A stretch of DNA of 64,000 bases from Cricetomys ansorgei (GCA_026225945.1 JAMJFZ010001871.1:1343001-1407000), one strand, 5' to 3'. Counted from the first letter of the stretch, positions 36,080 to 48,509 are shown. Notes: a model not told the origin generated them from the letters alone. Translations and numbers: made by a program.

Positions 36080-36408
36080 TATAGTTGGACATTGCTGTGA
36101 CTCACCAAGAGAGACAAGGGGGCATATTTCAGAACTGCAAACCCTACCATACCTCAGCAGAGGGAACCACTGTCCTAGCTATCACCATACTCCATAGTGG
36201 AACCCTGAGGGTCTGAACTGAGGTGTCTTTATTCTTTTAGAACTTCTCAGGTATTCTACTGATACCACGTGCAGGCCATTAACAAACAAGCCCCACAGAA
36301 ATCCAACACCTGCAGACAAGACAAAATGCCAAAGCCTATCCATTCCTTTTTCCAACAGTGCACAAAAACACTTATTTTAAACACAACTAAAAATAAACTT
36401 CCCCAACA
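36080..36408 (-). mobile_element. Solo LTR of family X (copy 4) with 6-bp target duplication
   Basis: On the minus strand it starts TGTTGGGGAAGTTTATTTTT and ends CAACTATA, with 'agaataaagacacc' as a polyadenylation signal candidate. It is flanked by AAACTG at 36074-36079 and at 36409-36414, a perfect 6-bp duplication. Confidence 0.92.
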
Positions 36409-36414
36409 AAACTG

Positions 36415-37255
36415 CAATGTGGATCTGAACATAAGCTAGAGGGCTGAAAGTATACTGCTACAATGTCTAGATGGGAGATGACTATTGGTAGCATTCACAG
36501 AGAAAGAATCTTACATGGACCCACTGAGAATTATTAGCAGTAGTGATCCCAAGCAGTAGAGAGCACAGTGGTGATGGTCTTACCTTCTTAGTGAGGAGAC
36601 CATTTGCCAGTTACAGAATACTGCAGAGGTTTAGAGTTCTGAGCCCAAGGCCAGAAGACTGTTCAACTTCTTCAGCTATCTCATTACTATGTATGCTTTA
36701 TTTCTTCATTGAATCAACAGCTCTGAACCTAGGTAACACAGATCTCTTGGTTTCCACAGAGTAATTTATTGTAGAGTAGAGTTCAAAAACTTTCAGACCA
36801 GTAGGTGGATGACTAGATACAGTTCTTCTGCAGTGCAGCACTTCACAGTCTGACTCCTTCCCCCAACAGAGATGTGAAATACCCTTGATCTTAGGTATTT
36901 GCTGCAAGCAAAAAACAAAACAACCAACAAACAGACAAACAAACAAAAAAACCACAGGATTCTGTAGCAAAGTGTGATGTGAAAGCCCAACACGTCACAA
37001 AGCTTCTTGGAGCCAGAAGCAGTTCCAAGTAAACAAAGTGAACCATATAAAGGAAATACAACCTTGGTTTTGACAATATATCCTTGACAGACCTGCCCTC
37101 AGCCCACACACAGCACCAGCCTTTACAGAGTGAATGAGAACAGACTATAATAGATTCTGTTTACAATGAACCTCTGCTCCCTTAAGAATGAAGCTCTAAT
37201 ATTAGACATGCAGAAAGACTCTCTGGTTCTTTGTCTTTGTTCTTTGGGGGGAAAA
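36415..37255. other. Unassigned stretch with A/C-rich run
   Basis: (AAAC)n-like run at 36907-36952; no gene recognised. 36560-36850 may be an old LTR but I cannot place it. Confidence 0.4.
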
Positions 37256-37357
37256 GTCCTTAGTATTGTTTTATTTTTACTTTTTATATTGATCCTCTTC
37301 ACGTTTCTTTCCCCAACTGCACCCAGATCCACTCGTACCTCCTGTTCACCCAATCAT

Positions 37358-37429
<72 letters not shown>

Positions 37430-37450
37430 CCTCCTCTTTCTCTTTCTTCC
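37256..37450 (-). mobile_element. LINE-1 3' end, antisense, with (CT)n expansion
   Basis: 37256-37358 resembles antisense L1 3' UTR ('tcctcttcacgtttctttcc', 'gcacccagatccactc'). It runs into a (CT)n array at 37359-37425, an expansion of the L1 polypurine tract on the other strand. Confidence 0.7.
37359..37425 (+). repeat. (CT)n microsatellite
   Basis: More than 30 CT units, nearly pure. Confidence 0.97.
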
Positions 37451-37499
37451 TTCAATTGAGTTCAATCGTTGGACTCAGTTCCATTAAATGAGCACTACT

Positions 37500-38760
37500 A
37501 AATAGAAATGCAAGAGCACAAACAACAATTGTTGGTCACTAATATAGTCATTGACTTTAATATCCCACTCTCATTCATACAAAGGTCACTCACTCAAACC
37601 AAAATATGCAACAGAAAAACTTTAGAGTTAAATGCCTGGTATGGGCTTGAGAAGAGGATAAATATGATTAAAGAAAACACAGCATACGAAATTCAAAAAG
37701 AAATATTATTTTTATTGCATTGTATAAATGAATGAAATTCTTAAATAATAAATAAAAATCATACTTAAAATTGACTGCACAGGTCAAATGGACATTTGTC
37801 AAAATGCCCAAGGAACATTCGCCAAACTAGTTCAGATTTTAGGCTATGAGTTAAGTCTTCAAAAACATAAAATAAATAATGTCTTGTACATTTTCATACT
37901 GTAGTGGAATGTTTCTAGGTGCCAGTAACAAGATAAATTACAAAAACTATACAAATACATAAAGACTGAACAACAATATCTATCTGAATGATCTGTAGGT
38001 CATTCAAGAATTTAATGGAGAAAATTTAAAATTCTGTGTCATATGAAAATGAAAGCAAACATCACTTTCCAAGACCTCTGAAACATGTCAAAGATAGTAA
38101 AGTGGAAATCAAGGGCATAGCATGAAGGGTCAACAAAATAAAAAGTTACTCCTTGGAAATGAATGAGTTGAAAAGTCCAGAGGAAAGGAATAAAACTCAA
38201 ATTAATCACATTAAAAACCAAAAAGGGTTTTATACCACATCTTTCTGAAGTTCCAAAGCCATTAGGAAATACTTGGAAGTTTTCCGTTCTATTGTTTGAC
38301 AAGTCTAGAGGAAATGGATAGAGTCTTTCTAGATACATGTGACCTACCAAAATTAAGCAGAGAATATGAGCAACAAGCACTGATAATAATGAGCAATCAA
38401 AAAGAAACAATAATAATATTCCCTCACTGCTAAGTTATACCATAGAACAGTCTCCCCAAACTGTACCATAAAACTGAAAAGAAAGGAATGTTCAAAACTC
38501 ATCTTCTGGGGCCCAAAAGACTCAATGAATATCCTTGTCACCAATCCCAGAGATTCATGTGATGGAAAGGAGAGCATGGACTCCCACAAGTTTTCTCTGC
38601 TTTACACACACACACACACACACAAACATTATTTAAAGAACATGGAAAAATAAACTCACTCTTTAAAGCCAATATTGCCTGGATATCAAAACTGGATAAA
38701 GCTGAAACTATAAATTTACATGAATATGTCCTCTATGAAACATGAACAAAATGCCTCAGA
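37500..38760 (+). pseudogene. LINE-1 ORF2 fragment (endonuclease end to start of RT), decayed
   Basis: Frame 37508-37735 aligns with the L1 endonuclease segment around 'IVGDFN-PLS...KETLELN' (here IVIDFNIPLS and RKTLELN). 37800-37870 follows the next block (antisense-free 'FAKL...ILGYELS'). 38130-38525 matches the linker before RT, for example 'tctagaggaaatggatagag' and 'gacctaccaaaattaa'. 38640-38760 resumes the RT start ('ctctttaaagccaatattgc', 'ctggatatcaaaactggat'). Many stops; no functional product. A SINE interrupts it at about 38530-38635. Confidence 0.85.
38530..38638 (+). mobile_element. B4/B3-type SINE fragment nested in the L1
   Basis: 'atcccagagattcatgtgat', 'gactcccacaagttttctct' and a (CA)n tail match a SINE 3' half. 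L1 ORF2 similarity stops before it and resumes after. A similar 'aaactcat/aaactcac' context on both sides may be the target duplication. Confidence 0.65.
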
Positions 38761-40005
38761 TTCAGATAGGAGAAGCTTCCTTCTCATTAGGAGAATAGCT
38801 GCTGCACAATAAGAATGTAAGAGCAGAAGCATAATATGCTTCACTTCTTAATGGTATCACACTTTCTACCTCTATAATTCTAGTTTCTCTGGGCTATTAT
38901 GCATCTCACTCGTTAAACCTCTGTGCTTACAGACTTTTCAAACTTGTCAAAGTGTGATAGTAAATAGAAAAGCCATTAATAAACACAAGTTCATACTTTC
39001 AATAGAAAAACTAAAAATTTACCCCATTTAAGTGGTTAGGATATTTCTTAGAGTCTCTATTTTGATTAGTTCAATATATCTTAAGTCAGTGAAGTCCTAT
39101 TATGTAAAGACTATTTTAGTAAGTCTCATTATTTCACAGCATGAACTTGATTTAAGGTCTCAGATATCTTCAAGAAGAATGATTTGCATGCACAACTGCT
39201 GATTAAGATGGTATGTTGATTATTAAACATAAATGGAGGCTCTTTATAAGCATTCAAAGAAATTGATAGCTTGCGTAATTTTATGAGTCATGGTCACTGG
39301 GATTCAAATTTATTTTTATGGGTTACCTACATGATATTGAGCAAAAGAAAAATCAGAAAGTAATAATAGTATTTGTCAAAATGTGAATAAAATCTATAAG
39401 AAGTTACGTGAGAAATGGTACCTGTTTCTGACACATTACAAAGACAAACTCAAGTCATGAGAAGATTGCTCATTGTGAAGGATAAGTAAAATAATCAGCT
39501 CCCTCAATCCACAGACTATATTTCCATGAAGCTCTCCTAAATGACTATATGCAGAGGACATAGTGGAGCACTAAGAAGCCATTGTACAGGGAGTGGACAT
39601 GGGAAGAGATGGACTTAGAGGACCTGAAAGAATGCATGGATTATTTCCTTGGTTAATATTAAAAGAAAGATATCCAGTAAATTACTGTTGGGTATGTTTA
39701 GCTTCTTTACAGAAACTTAATATTGAAAATATATGTGTATAATATAAACTCAAGTCTTATGCAGAACGTAAAAAGTGCCTTTGTCTTAAACTTCATTGGA
39801 AAATACAATCAGTGGATTCAGAATACAAGAGGTACTGAAGAGTTTAATATGGAAGTATTCATCACATCTTTCCTCCAGTTATCTTCAAGGTAAACTGTTA
39901 TTCGCATATTGCAGATATATCTGGTCTCATTCAACCATGTAAGGACTATCTCTCTTTTTAAATCTTTTTTCATCTAATTGATTTAGTTATTTGACAATTT
40001 TATGC
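38761..40005. other. Repeat-poor non-coding stretch
   Basis: About 1.2 kb in which I recognise neither repeats nor genes. Confidence 0.4.
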
Positions 40006-40006
40006 T

Positions 40007-40009
<3 letters not shown>

Positions 40010-40041
<32 letters not shown>

Positions 40042-40100
40042 AATGTATATTAAATATGTGTATTTATTAATATATAATATATACTATACTGATTATATAT
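40010..40100 (+). repeat. (GT)n followed by TA-rich sequence
   Basis: GT array 40015-40041, then AT-rich sequence with several 'tatata' runs. Confidence 0.9.
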
Positions 40101-40455
40101 ATTTACAAATATATTTCTGAAAGTGTTAATTAATTCCAGGACACTTACAAAATGATAGGTTATCTTTGAAGAAGATATATCATGTTGGGTTTTATATTGC
40201 TTGTGTTTTTGCAATGAGGCCTGGTCATCTGGATTAAAGTGTTGGTTGTGTGGTTTTTTGTTGCTTTTTTTTTTAATGAGCTAACTTTAATATATTATAT
40301 ATCATATAAAACTCACTACTTAGTTATGTAAACATCATACATATACATAGATTTTATGTACCCTCTTGCTATGACACCTTTGAAATATGGTACATATTTT
40401 ACATTTACAGTGCATTCCATTTCCAAAGAGCTGTTTCTTTTTCTTCTTACATTCT

Positions 40456-40477
40456 TTCTTTCTTTTTTTTTTTTTTT

Positions 40478-40545
<68 letters not shown>

Positions 40546-40616
40546 TCCTTCCTTCCTTCTTTCTTTCTTTTCTCTCTCTCTCTCTCTCTCTCTTCTTTCT
40601 CTTTCTTTCTTTCTTC

Positions 40617-40655
<39 letters not shown>

Positions 40656-40668
40656 TCATGCTTTCTTC
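40456..40668 (+). repeat. (CTTT)n tetranucleotide array
   Basis: Two long (CTTT)n blocks separated by CCTT and CT segments. F/L-rich or K/R/E-rich frames here are artefacts. Confidence 0.97.
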
Positions 40669-40922
40669 TTTTTTCTACCTAGCCCACTAATCTGACAACT
40701 TGACATTGAGTAGTGGGCTGAGCTTTGGAGTAGTTCTAAACAGACAGAACTGAGGAGAATGAGTATCTTATCAGGATCCTAGGGGTGGCCAGAGTCTGGT
40801 GTATGGTGGAGGAACAGCTAAGAAGCTTATAAGAGTACCAAGGGGTAGAACAGGGAGAAGCAGATTGTTGGGATCCAGGTTACCCAGACTATGGAAGCTT
40901 CAGCTTGACAAGGTTCCTGGGC

Positions 40923-42181
40923 ATCTGCTGTAGGGAACTGGAATTCCTTAACTGCCTTGCCCCTTTCTTATCTTTACTGTATGGTGACATATGTTTCTCA
41001 TCAATAATAAGATCTGCATAAGCCTAATAGTAATATCAAAATTAATCCCTGAGCTGGCCACTATGGGCTGGAATGAAACACAGCTATGCTATTCAGAAGT
41101 AAATTGTAATCACACCCGGACTTCCAAGTCCTGGAATGTGAGAGCAACCCAAGTTTATTGCAAGTGTATCATAAAGCTATTCCTGGAGTAAATGCTGATC
41201 TTCCCAGGAAGAGAGAAGCCTTAATAGATAGAAGTCAGAGAGCTTAGTTAGAAAGTTAGTGCACCTGGAAAGACAAGCAGACAATTAGCCCTTCACTAAC
41301 GAAGAATGTAGAAAGCCTGCACCAACTTAAAAGTAAACATTCCCAGGACTTAAAGAGAGAAATAGCCTTCAACCTAGCCAGGCCACCAGATAAGACTAGA
41401 AATTTAGAGCTTTGACCCAGAAGAATAAATACATACCAAGGAACTAAAAAACCATAAAATGCTCCCTTGGTGCCTTCATGGCACCCTGAACTATCTGTGC
41501 AAGACAAATGGCAATCAGCAGTGACATCCCTGCCATCCACTAATTAATCATTGTATCATTTACTCTTTGGTGATAACTGAGTAACTTTGAAGCCTGCAGA
41601 TGTAAAGAGGAGAGACACCTTTCCCATTGGTTCCTGTTTGAGATATGCCTGACACCTGCAAACCTTAGATAAACATTCCTACAGTGTGCTACTTAAGCTA
41701 CAAAAAAGTCATGGTCAGAAGTAGAATGACGAACAAGAAGAGGAACGAGAGAAGGAGACGAGAAGAATGGACGAGGATGAGGACAATGGACATAGAGACA
41801 GAGACAGACAGACAGGAGAGACGAAAGGAATGAACTAACTGAGAAGAATAAATTGCAAGGCCTAGAGAGTTGGACTGCTAACTTAGAGAAACTTTGTTTT
41901 ATTCCCTTAATGTGCTCATTGTTATTTTCTTAGATTTTATTCTTTGCTTTTCTTTATCTTTCTTTAATTTACTATTAAAGAAACACTCCTGCGTGTCATA
42001 ATCACCATAAGACATATTCTATGTGTCTTATTAAAAGAGCTTTAAGCTTGCCAACTAAGGGTCACATAGAAGAGTGAGATACTGCGCTCACTTGTCATAG
42101 TTTTGATTGTTTACCCTCCTTCGTGGAAGCTGAGAAACCCATGGCGGGAACTAGAGCTAGACTCAGATCCCCACAGCAGAT
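40923..42181 (+). mobile_element. 1.26 kb block bounded by 13-bp inverted repeats (LTR-like, unclassified)
   Basis: The left end is ATCTGCTGTAGGG (40923-40935) and the right end CCCCACAGCAGAT (42169-42181), inverted copies with one mismatch. Inside these are TGTAGGG and CCCCACA, which would be valid LTR termini (40929-42175). The interior is non-coding, has AATAAA at 41425 and 41845, and a purine-rich tract at 41750-41830. The size resembles a long betaretrovirus-type LTR. Strand is assigned by the AATAAA signals only. Confidence 0.45.
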
Positions 42182-42620
42182 CTCTTTACTAGGCAGCATA
42201 GGTAACTGGAAAGTGTAGTTCTACAAGGCCAGGTAGCAGGCTGGGCAGCTTGGGAGGACCCAAGGGTTGGCAGAGATAAAACAGTTCCCTTTGAAGGGCA
42301 GGACATGTGGATTGGGTTCCCGGAGAGGGTTCCTGGGAAGAGAGGGAAGACTGGAGGGTGAAGTTCGGTTGAATCTATTGGAGAAAAGTGGCTGCTGCCT
42401 GCTGTGAGATGCCTGGAGAATTTGCTTTGCATTTGACATGAAGTACTACTGAAGATTGGCAGAATTTGGGTGTCTAGGGAAGAGGAGGGAGAGAATCCCA
42501 CTTGGCAGCATGGTAGCCTCTTGGAAAGCAACCTAGGAAACCAAAAGGAGAGGGGTTAACCCAGAAGTGAGGAGGATGGAGGGAGTGTCCTGGAGAGTTG
42601 GATAAGGTGGTCTAGGGAAC
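42182..42620. other. G-rich non-coding stretch downstream of the inverted-repeat block
   Basis: Higher GC than its surroundings, with many GGGA/GGAG runs. If the preceding block is a 5' LTR this could be internal retroviral leader, but I see no gag similarity. Confidence 0.3.
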
Positions 42621-43675
42621 AGTTTTCTTTTTAATGTGTAATAATATACCGTAGAGATTTTCCCACATTGCACATAGTTTTTTATTTTATCAATTTCTTA
42701 CTTGCAATTTACAGAATTCCTAGATGAAATTAACACATGACTATATAGCCTCAAGAACAAACACTGACAGTTTACATTCTGTACTAAAGTACACTTCAGT
42801 AACGTGCCTCCATCCTTAAGCCCTCAGATTAAACATTGTTAGGATTTTTGTTAGTTATTATTTTTACTTATAGGTGAAGTTACTGGAAGAAGACTTCATG
42901 GAGGGCAGATACTCTTAGGGAATTTGGTAACAAGGTCATGAAAATAAAGGCCACAGCCTTAGAACGATAGAGCAGAAAGGTAGAACATGTATTAGTCAGC
43001 TGGTAGATATTCCATCCAAGGAAGTAAGACGCTGATGGACATCTCACAGTGTCATTAGTGATATGCAATCCACTGTGTCATACATGAACTTTCAGGGATA
43101 TTCCAGGCACAGTTCCCTAACATGAAATGAATGGTCTAAGCAATTCAGGCTGCCAACCACTGAACAGGAGTTCAGAAACTTCATGGTCACAATGTCAACA
43201 GGACAAATCTGCTCCAGAGGCACTTCTTGTTGCTGCCTTCTTACTTTGAGGAGACTCTGCCATTTGCAAATCTCTGCTTAGAAATTATAGGCTTCTTTGT
43301 TGCTTCTTGTGTTTAGATCCTGCAATGTTTGCTGTCTGCCAGGCAGGCCCCTTGTGTCTTGAGACTGTAATCTTCTCTGTCACTCAATTTATCCTTTAAT
43401 ATTTATATCTTTACAATAATGAATGCCTTCATGGTGATTTTATTTAGTATTTGTCTGGCAGAAGGTTGAATGGGATCATTGAAGCAGAAGGCTTTACATT
43501 TATTCTAAGTGATGCTAATGGTGGTCTAAGCACATCAATATAAACTCAATCTACATATCATATATTACAAAACTTTATAGCATTGACAAAATGAGACAAG
43601 TTACTGTTAAAGGCAAACACACAATGATCATATTTAAAGGTATTCATTATTTATTTGTTCAGTTTTACTTTGCTT
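42621..43675. other. Repeat-poor non-coding stretch
   Basis: No gene or repeat recognised. Confidence 0.4.
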
Positions 43676-43679
43676 GCAC

Positions 43680-43912
43680 TTCTTTATTTACTTACTTATT
43701 TCTATTGTATTTGTGTGCATTTGTGAGTTTGTGTGTATCATAAGCTTATGAATGCAAATGCCCATAGAGTCTAGAAGAGCATGTCAACCCTCTGGAGCTG
43801 GACTTACAGGCAGTCCTAAGCCTCCTGAGATAGGTGCTGGGAACAGAACCCAGGTCCTTTGCAAGAGCAACAAGTGTTCTTAACCAGTAAGCCACCTCTT
43901 CATCCCTATACA
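43680..43912 (-). mobile_element. B2/B3-type SINE
   Basis: 'tttatttacttacttattt' tail at the left, then 'tgctgggaacagaacccagg', 'tcctttgcaagagcaacaag' and 'cttaaccagtaagccacctc' at the tRNA-like head. Near full length. Confidence 0.9.
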
Positions 43913-44434
43913 TTGCTTATTCTTATGGAAAGATGCTATTTTAATTACATTGGGACTATGAGATTAAATCAACTTTGGGAAAGAGGATGAGAAATTTTGG
44001 AAGATATGCAATTTTTGACTATGAAAAAATAAAAAACTCAAAGATTTTTTTTCTGCAATGAGAGGTTTCATATTTTTCTGTAACTCTTTCTTTTGAAGCA
44101 AAGTATTAACCTTGAAATTCTCGTATTCACTCTTAATTGTGATGTTGTAGTAATTGTTACTCAAAAATATTTCCCTTGCTCACACCTCTCTTCCAGGGAA
44201 GTCCTTCATAATCTTCATGCCAAGTATGCATATGTGAACTTTCAGTATTCTGACCTTGAGGAGGCATTTCTCAGAGCCCTACAGTGTTCAGAAAACTAGG
44301 AAGAGAAACCTACCTGATAATTCCTGAAATTATATGGTAACACTCCAGTGATAAGGTTAAAGAATATATCAACATAATATCTGAATTTGTTTGATACCTG
44401 AGCTATGCTACACCACTAACCAAAAAAACACTAC

Positions 44435-44628
44435 TGGTACAACTGGAGAGATGACTCAGAGATGGAGTGATCTTTCTGCTCTTGCAAAGGAATCCACTTC
44501 AAGAAGCACACAACTACCTGTACCTCCAAATTCAGGGCATCTGATACATTTTTCTGGCCTCCAGGGGCACACACACACACACACCACACACACACACACA
44601 CCAATAAATCTGAAAAAAATGTCACAAG
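44435..44628 (+). mobile_element. B3-type SINE
   Basis: Head 'aactggagagatgactcaga', middle 'ctggcctccaggggcac' and a (CA)n tail ending 'ccaataaatctgaaaa'. Confidence 0.9.
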
Positions 44629-45889
44629 GCAAAAAGTGTATGAAAGTATGACTAGCCTCCTTGAGTCTGCTATTGGAAGATCTAATTGTCATAATTAAAC
44701 GACTGTTATTACCCCAAATGTCAATAAGTAGTATAAGTAATTATATTTGTGATTCGAAAGCTAGAACAATAACATACTGATATCCAAAGAGAAGAATTTA
44801 CAGGGTGGGACGATCGATATATCAGAGAGTATCAAGGAAGATCATTTGATTTATTTATTTATTCCCCAAAGTGAAGCTATTTTCTTCTCTGAAACAATTA
44901 CAGCATGAGAATAATGAATGAGAGAGAAAATATTTATAAAGCAGATATCCCCAAGTCAACTCTGCATTTTACAAAAGTGGCAGTTGGTAAAGTGATCATA
45001 GAACTGTGACCTATTTAGAAAGCATTTCTTATTCTTGTAAACATGACTACACTGATGGATATTTAATGTGTTTTTAAAATAAACAGTAAAATTATTAAAT
45101 ACCATTTTATAGAAAACTACACTGTAATATGCATATGGAGGAGCTGGTTAAATTCCGACTCAATTTACACTTGTAGTTTAATAGACTGCCAAGAGGGTCT
45201 CACTTATAAAACGTTTTCAGGGAGAACAGATGACTTAAGTAATTAGGTTTCCCAAGTACCTTCATGTGAGTGAGCTCCTTTCAAACATTTGAGGTTAAGT
45301 CAGAGTTAAAACCGGATTGAAGATTGCTGTCAATAATGAACTGTAACAGAGACAAGAATGTACACACTACAATAGGAAGCTTGGATGATATCCATTAAGG
45401 GGCTTTGATTGTCAACATCAGAAATGGTCTCTTTTAGCTTTAAGCAAAATCTTGTTGAAGGGTAATGAGATGATTCACGGACTTGAAGTGAATTTAGAGT
45501 AGCACGTGGAGGTGTGAGGATGAAGTTGACTTTGAGGAACTTAAGTGTGAAACAAAAAAAATGTTTCCTGAGTCTGCTTTACAGTAGTTCTCTCTAACAG
45601 CCTCACATTTCTTATTGCCATTTGAGACTATTAATTCCTAAGAGAGGAAACGGACTTGGCTAATCCAGAGTCAGGCATATTTCTCTTCCTAAGGAGTGAT
45701 ACTGCCAGAGGATGTATCATGGTGATTCAGAATAGTTGTGAGCTGTGTATATATTTTGATTTGTCTTCTCTATTTGAGATAGCATTTATGATTTTCTTAT
45801 TTCCTTCAAATTGCTTTGGATACCATGTTTTATTCTTCCTAGAACATGGTCTGACCCAAAACTTTTTGCTTGCCTGAAAAAAGATAGAA

Positions 45890-46088
45890 GATGCTGGAGC
45901 GTTGGCTCAGTTGCTAAGAGCATTTGCTGCCTTTAGGACCTGATTTGGGTTACCAACATTCATACTAGGTTGTGACTCAAGTTCATCAATAATTCCAGCT
46001 CTGGGAGACCGAACACACACTTCTAGTCTCTGCCCTCCATGAGGACACACATTTTCATATATACAAACATATAATTAAGTGTAAAAGT
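45890..46088 (+). mobile_element. B2/B3-type SINE
   Basis: Head 'gctggagcgttggctcagtt', then 'gctaagagcatttgctgcc', 'aattccagctctgggaga' and a CA-rich tail. Confidence 0.88.
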
Positions 46089-46144
46089 AAATCATATAAA
46101 AGATATGAGAACTTTCTACTCATGATCTTAGTTGTAAATGTTTT

Positions 46145-46275
46145 TTAATATATTATCTCATGTGAAACAGTTATCATTTTCATTGCATAGACAAGAGAAG
46201 TGAGGTACAGAATATATAGCGTTCTCAATTTCACAGTAACAGTGTAGTTAAGATAGGATATTAACTAAACTCTTT
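46145..46275 (-). mobile_element. MIR SINE, antisense
   Basis: 'atctcatgtgaaacagttat', 'cattttcattgcatagacaa' and 'gagaagtgaggtacaga' follow the antisense MIR core. Confidence 0.7.
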
Positions 46276-46902
46276 ATTGTGGAATTATTTCTCTTAAGCA
46301 TAATATTATATCTGCCTCAATAAATGATTGTCAAGCAGCCTTATTTTTTAAAGCAATAACTTGGCCTTTCATTCTGTAAAGTCAAAAGGTTGTTGATCAA
46401 AAATAGGCTAAAAGTTGCCTCAAAGTTTGCTTAGATGTCTAAGCAAAACTGTTTGTTATGTAGATGTATCGTTGGCCATGGATGTTTCTCCATGAATACT
46501 GCATGCCATTTCTCCTCCAGCTACTAAAGACCTTGCTCTGTCAGTGGCCCCCATCTATTATCCATTATTGCTCTTTTTTTTTCCTGATCATAACCAGCAA
46601 ATAAAGCATCTCTTGATTCCAATTCTCCCTGCAAACACAAATATATATCTGTTTTTTCCTACAGAAAATTTTTTTAAAAGAATATGCTGAGCTCCTTTCT
46701 CACAGTGCTTCCTACTTACCTAAATTCTCACTTAGCCTTCCCATAAAACTTCCCCAGTCAAAGCCACTTACAACATGCTGTCTGGAAAGCCAATAGTCAA
46801 ATCTCAGTCCTCATTCCTGAATACCCTCGATCAATTCCTCCACTTTCACTCACTGTTCTCATATAGCTCTCCCGACTTTGTTTGTCCTGAGCTGTCATTT
46901 GT

Positions 46903-46941
46903 GTATGTGTGTGTGTGTGTGTGTATGTGTGTGTGTGTGTG
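46903..46941 (+). repeat. (GT)n microsatellite
   Basis: Two GT runs separated by one A. It sits just before an antisense L1 tail. Confidence 0.95.
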
Positions 46942-46954
46942 TTGTTGTTGTTTT

Positions 46955-47240
46955 TGTTTTGCTGAAAGAGATTTTCTTTTCCATACAATATATTCAGAGT
47001 ATGGTTTCTTCTTTCCCAACTCTTCCAATATCCTCCCTACCCCACCCCTCAAGACCAATTCATGCCCTTTCCATCTCTGAAAAAAACAAGCAGGCATCTA
47101 AAGAATAATAATAAAATAAGATAAGATAAAACAAAAGCAAACAAACTGAAATAGGACAACAAAAAAGAGCAGAAGAAGAAGAGTCAAAGGGGGAAAAAAA
47201 CAGAATAAACACATACAGATAGAAACAGACACATGACTTT
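46955..47240 (-). mobile_element. LINE-1 3' UTR, antisense, 5'-truncated
   Basis: 'cttttccatacaatatattc' (antisense of the L1 end), 'cctaccccacccctcaagac', 'caagcaggcatctaaagaat' and A/C-rich continuation are in L1 3' UTR antisense order. Confidence 0.8.
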
Positions 47241-48195
47241 TTTGTTTTTAATAATCAAATATTAGTATTTATGACTGCCTAGTGATGAGTTATCTACCAA
47301 AAATTACTCCTTGGGCCTTTGGTTTGTACTCTTAATTTGCACACATTTCATTAATGATTTTGTTTCTTACTGTTTTCTAGCATTACAATTTTGCATACCA
47401 TCTTAGGTCATCTTTGCTCAAGCGATGTCATAAAGATAAGAAGTATAAAACTTGTCTCCTATCCCACAACCTCACATTCAACTCTGTCCCTCCTCACTCC
47501 ACTTAGATGATTCACCACATATAATTCATACACTCTGTCTATTAACAAACACTGGCAAAATAAAACAGCAACAATAAAAAAAATTGCATTTCTAGTCCTG
47601 GATACCCAAATCATTGGTTCATGTTTAACTTTGGTAAGAGATAAATCCAGATGACTCAGCAGACTCAGTTTCTTTCAACTTTTGGAAGTGCAGCAGACAG
47701 CTAGATCAGCTTGCTTGAACTCAAGAGAAGTCTATTTAATGACTGGTGTTGTGATTCCTAAAATGAAAGCTTGGTCCCTGTGCCTTTGATATACAAACCT
47801 TGGTCCAAGACATACATACCCTACTATTATTCCTGACAAGAAATACAGGTGCCTTTCTAGTTACTTAGAGAAACTCTGCATATCCTGTTGGTGTATGTGT
47901 GTGTGTGTTTGTGTGTGTGTATAATTATGCTTTCTGCTGCTGGAATCCTGTAGTATATGTCATACTTGTTTGATTTGTACAATGCAATAATTAGAGTTTG
48001 GGGGATGACAGCTATTTTAATAATTTTCTTCTTGCAACATAATTCCCTATAAGCCATGTGTTATAACTCTACCATGTGTCACTAGTGATGTGTGTGTCAG
48101 AGCCCTTCTAGAATGACAGAAATATTCATTTTCTCACTTTCCTCATGCAGTCTGTCAGAAAATCAAATCAGCTCTGCCTTCAACATATATCTAAA
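47241..48195. other. Non-coding stretch with a short (GT)n
   Basis: (GT)n at 47893-47922; no gene recognised. Confidence 0.4.
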
Positions 48196-48199
48196 ATAT

Positions 48200-48470
48200 G
48201 ACCACTTTTTACCACTTCCCCTACTACCGTCTGATCAAAGATACCATCATATCTCAAGTCTCATGATTTATACTCCTAAACATTTTCTCAGCTCTTCCCA
48301 CATTTCTTCCATACAGTCTATAAAATGCAGCAGCCACAGAGATCCCTGTAAAACCAGAGGGAAAGTATTATACCCATATGTAAACCTCCAGTGACACTGG
48401 GTTTTACACAGAATGAAACAAAGCCTTTGGCAGACCATCACTAACTAGGATTTGCTTCATCCCAAATTTT
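48200..48470. mobile_element. L2 LINE-like ancient repeat
   Basis: 'atgcagcagccacagagatc', 'aaacctccagtgacactggg' and 'acacagaatgaaacaaagcc' follow a familiar order of an old mammalian L2-type element ('cagcagccagagtgatcc', 'ccctccaatggct', 'cagaataaaagcc'). Confidence 0.5.
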
Positions 48471-48509
48471 CTCCACTCTCAGATTTCATTCTTCCTTTAT
48501 ATTTTACTG

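Noticed and set aside
38039..38410. 123-residue minus-strand frame
   Set aside because: It is the antisense of a decayed L1 ORF2 and has no meaning of its own.
40356..40695. Phenylalanine/leucine-rich and K/R/E-rich frames of about 70-108 residues
   Set aside because: They are translations of the (CTTT)n array on either strand.
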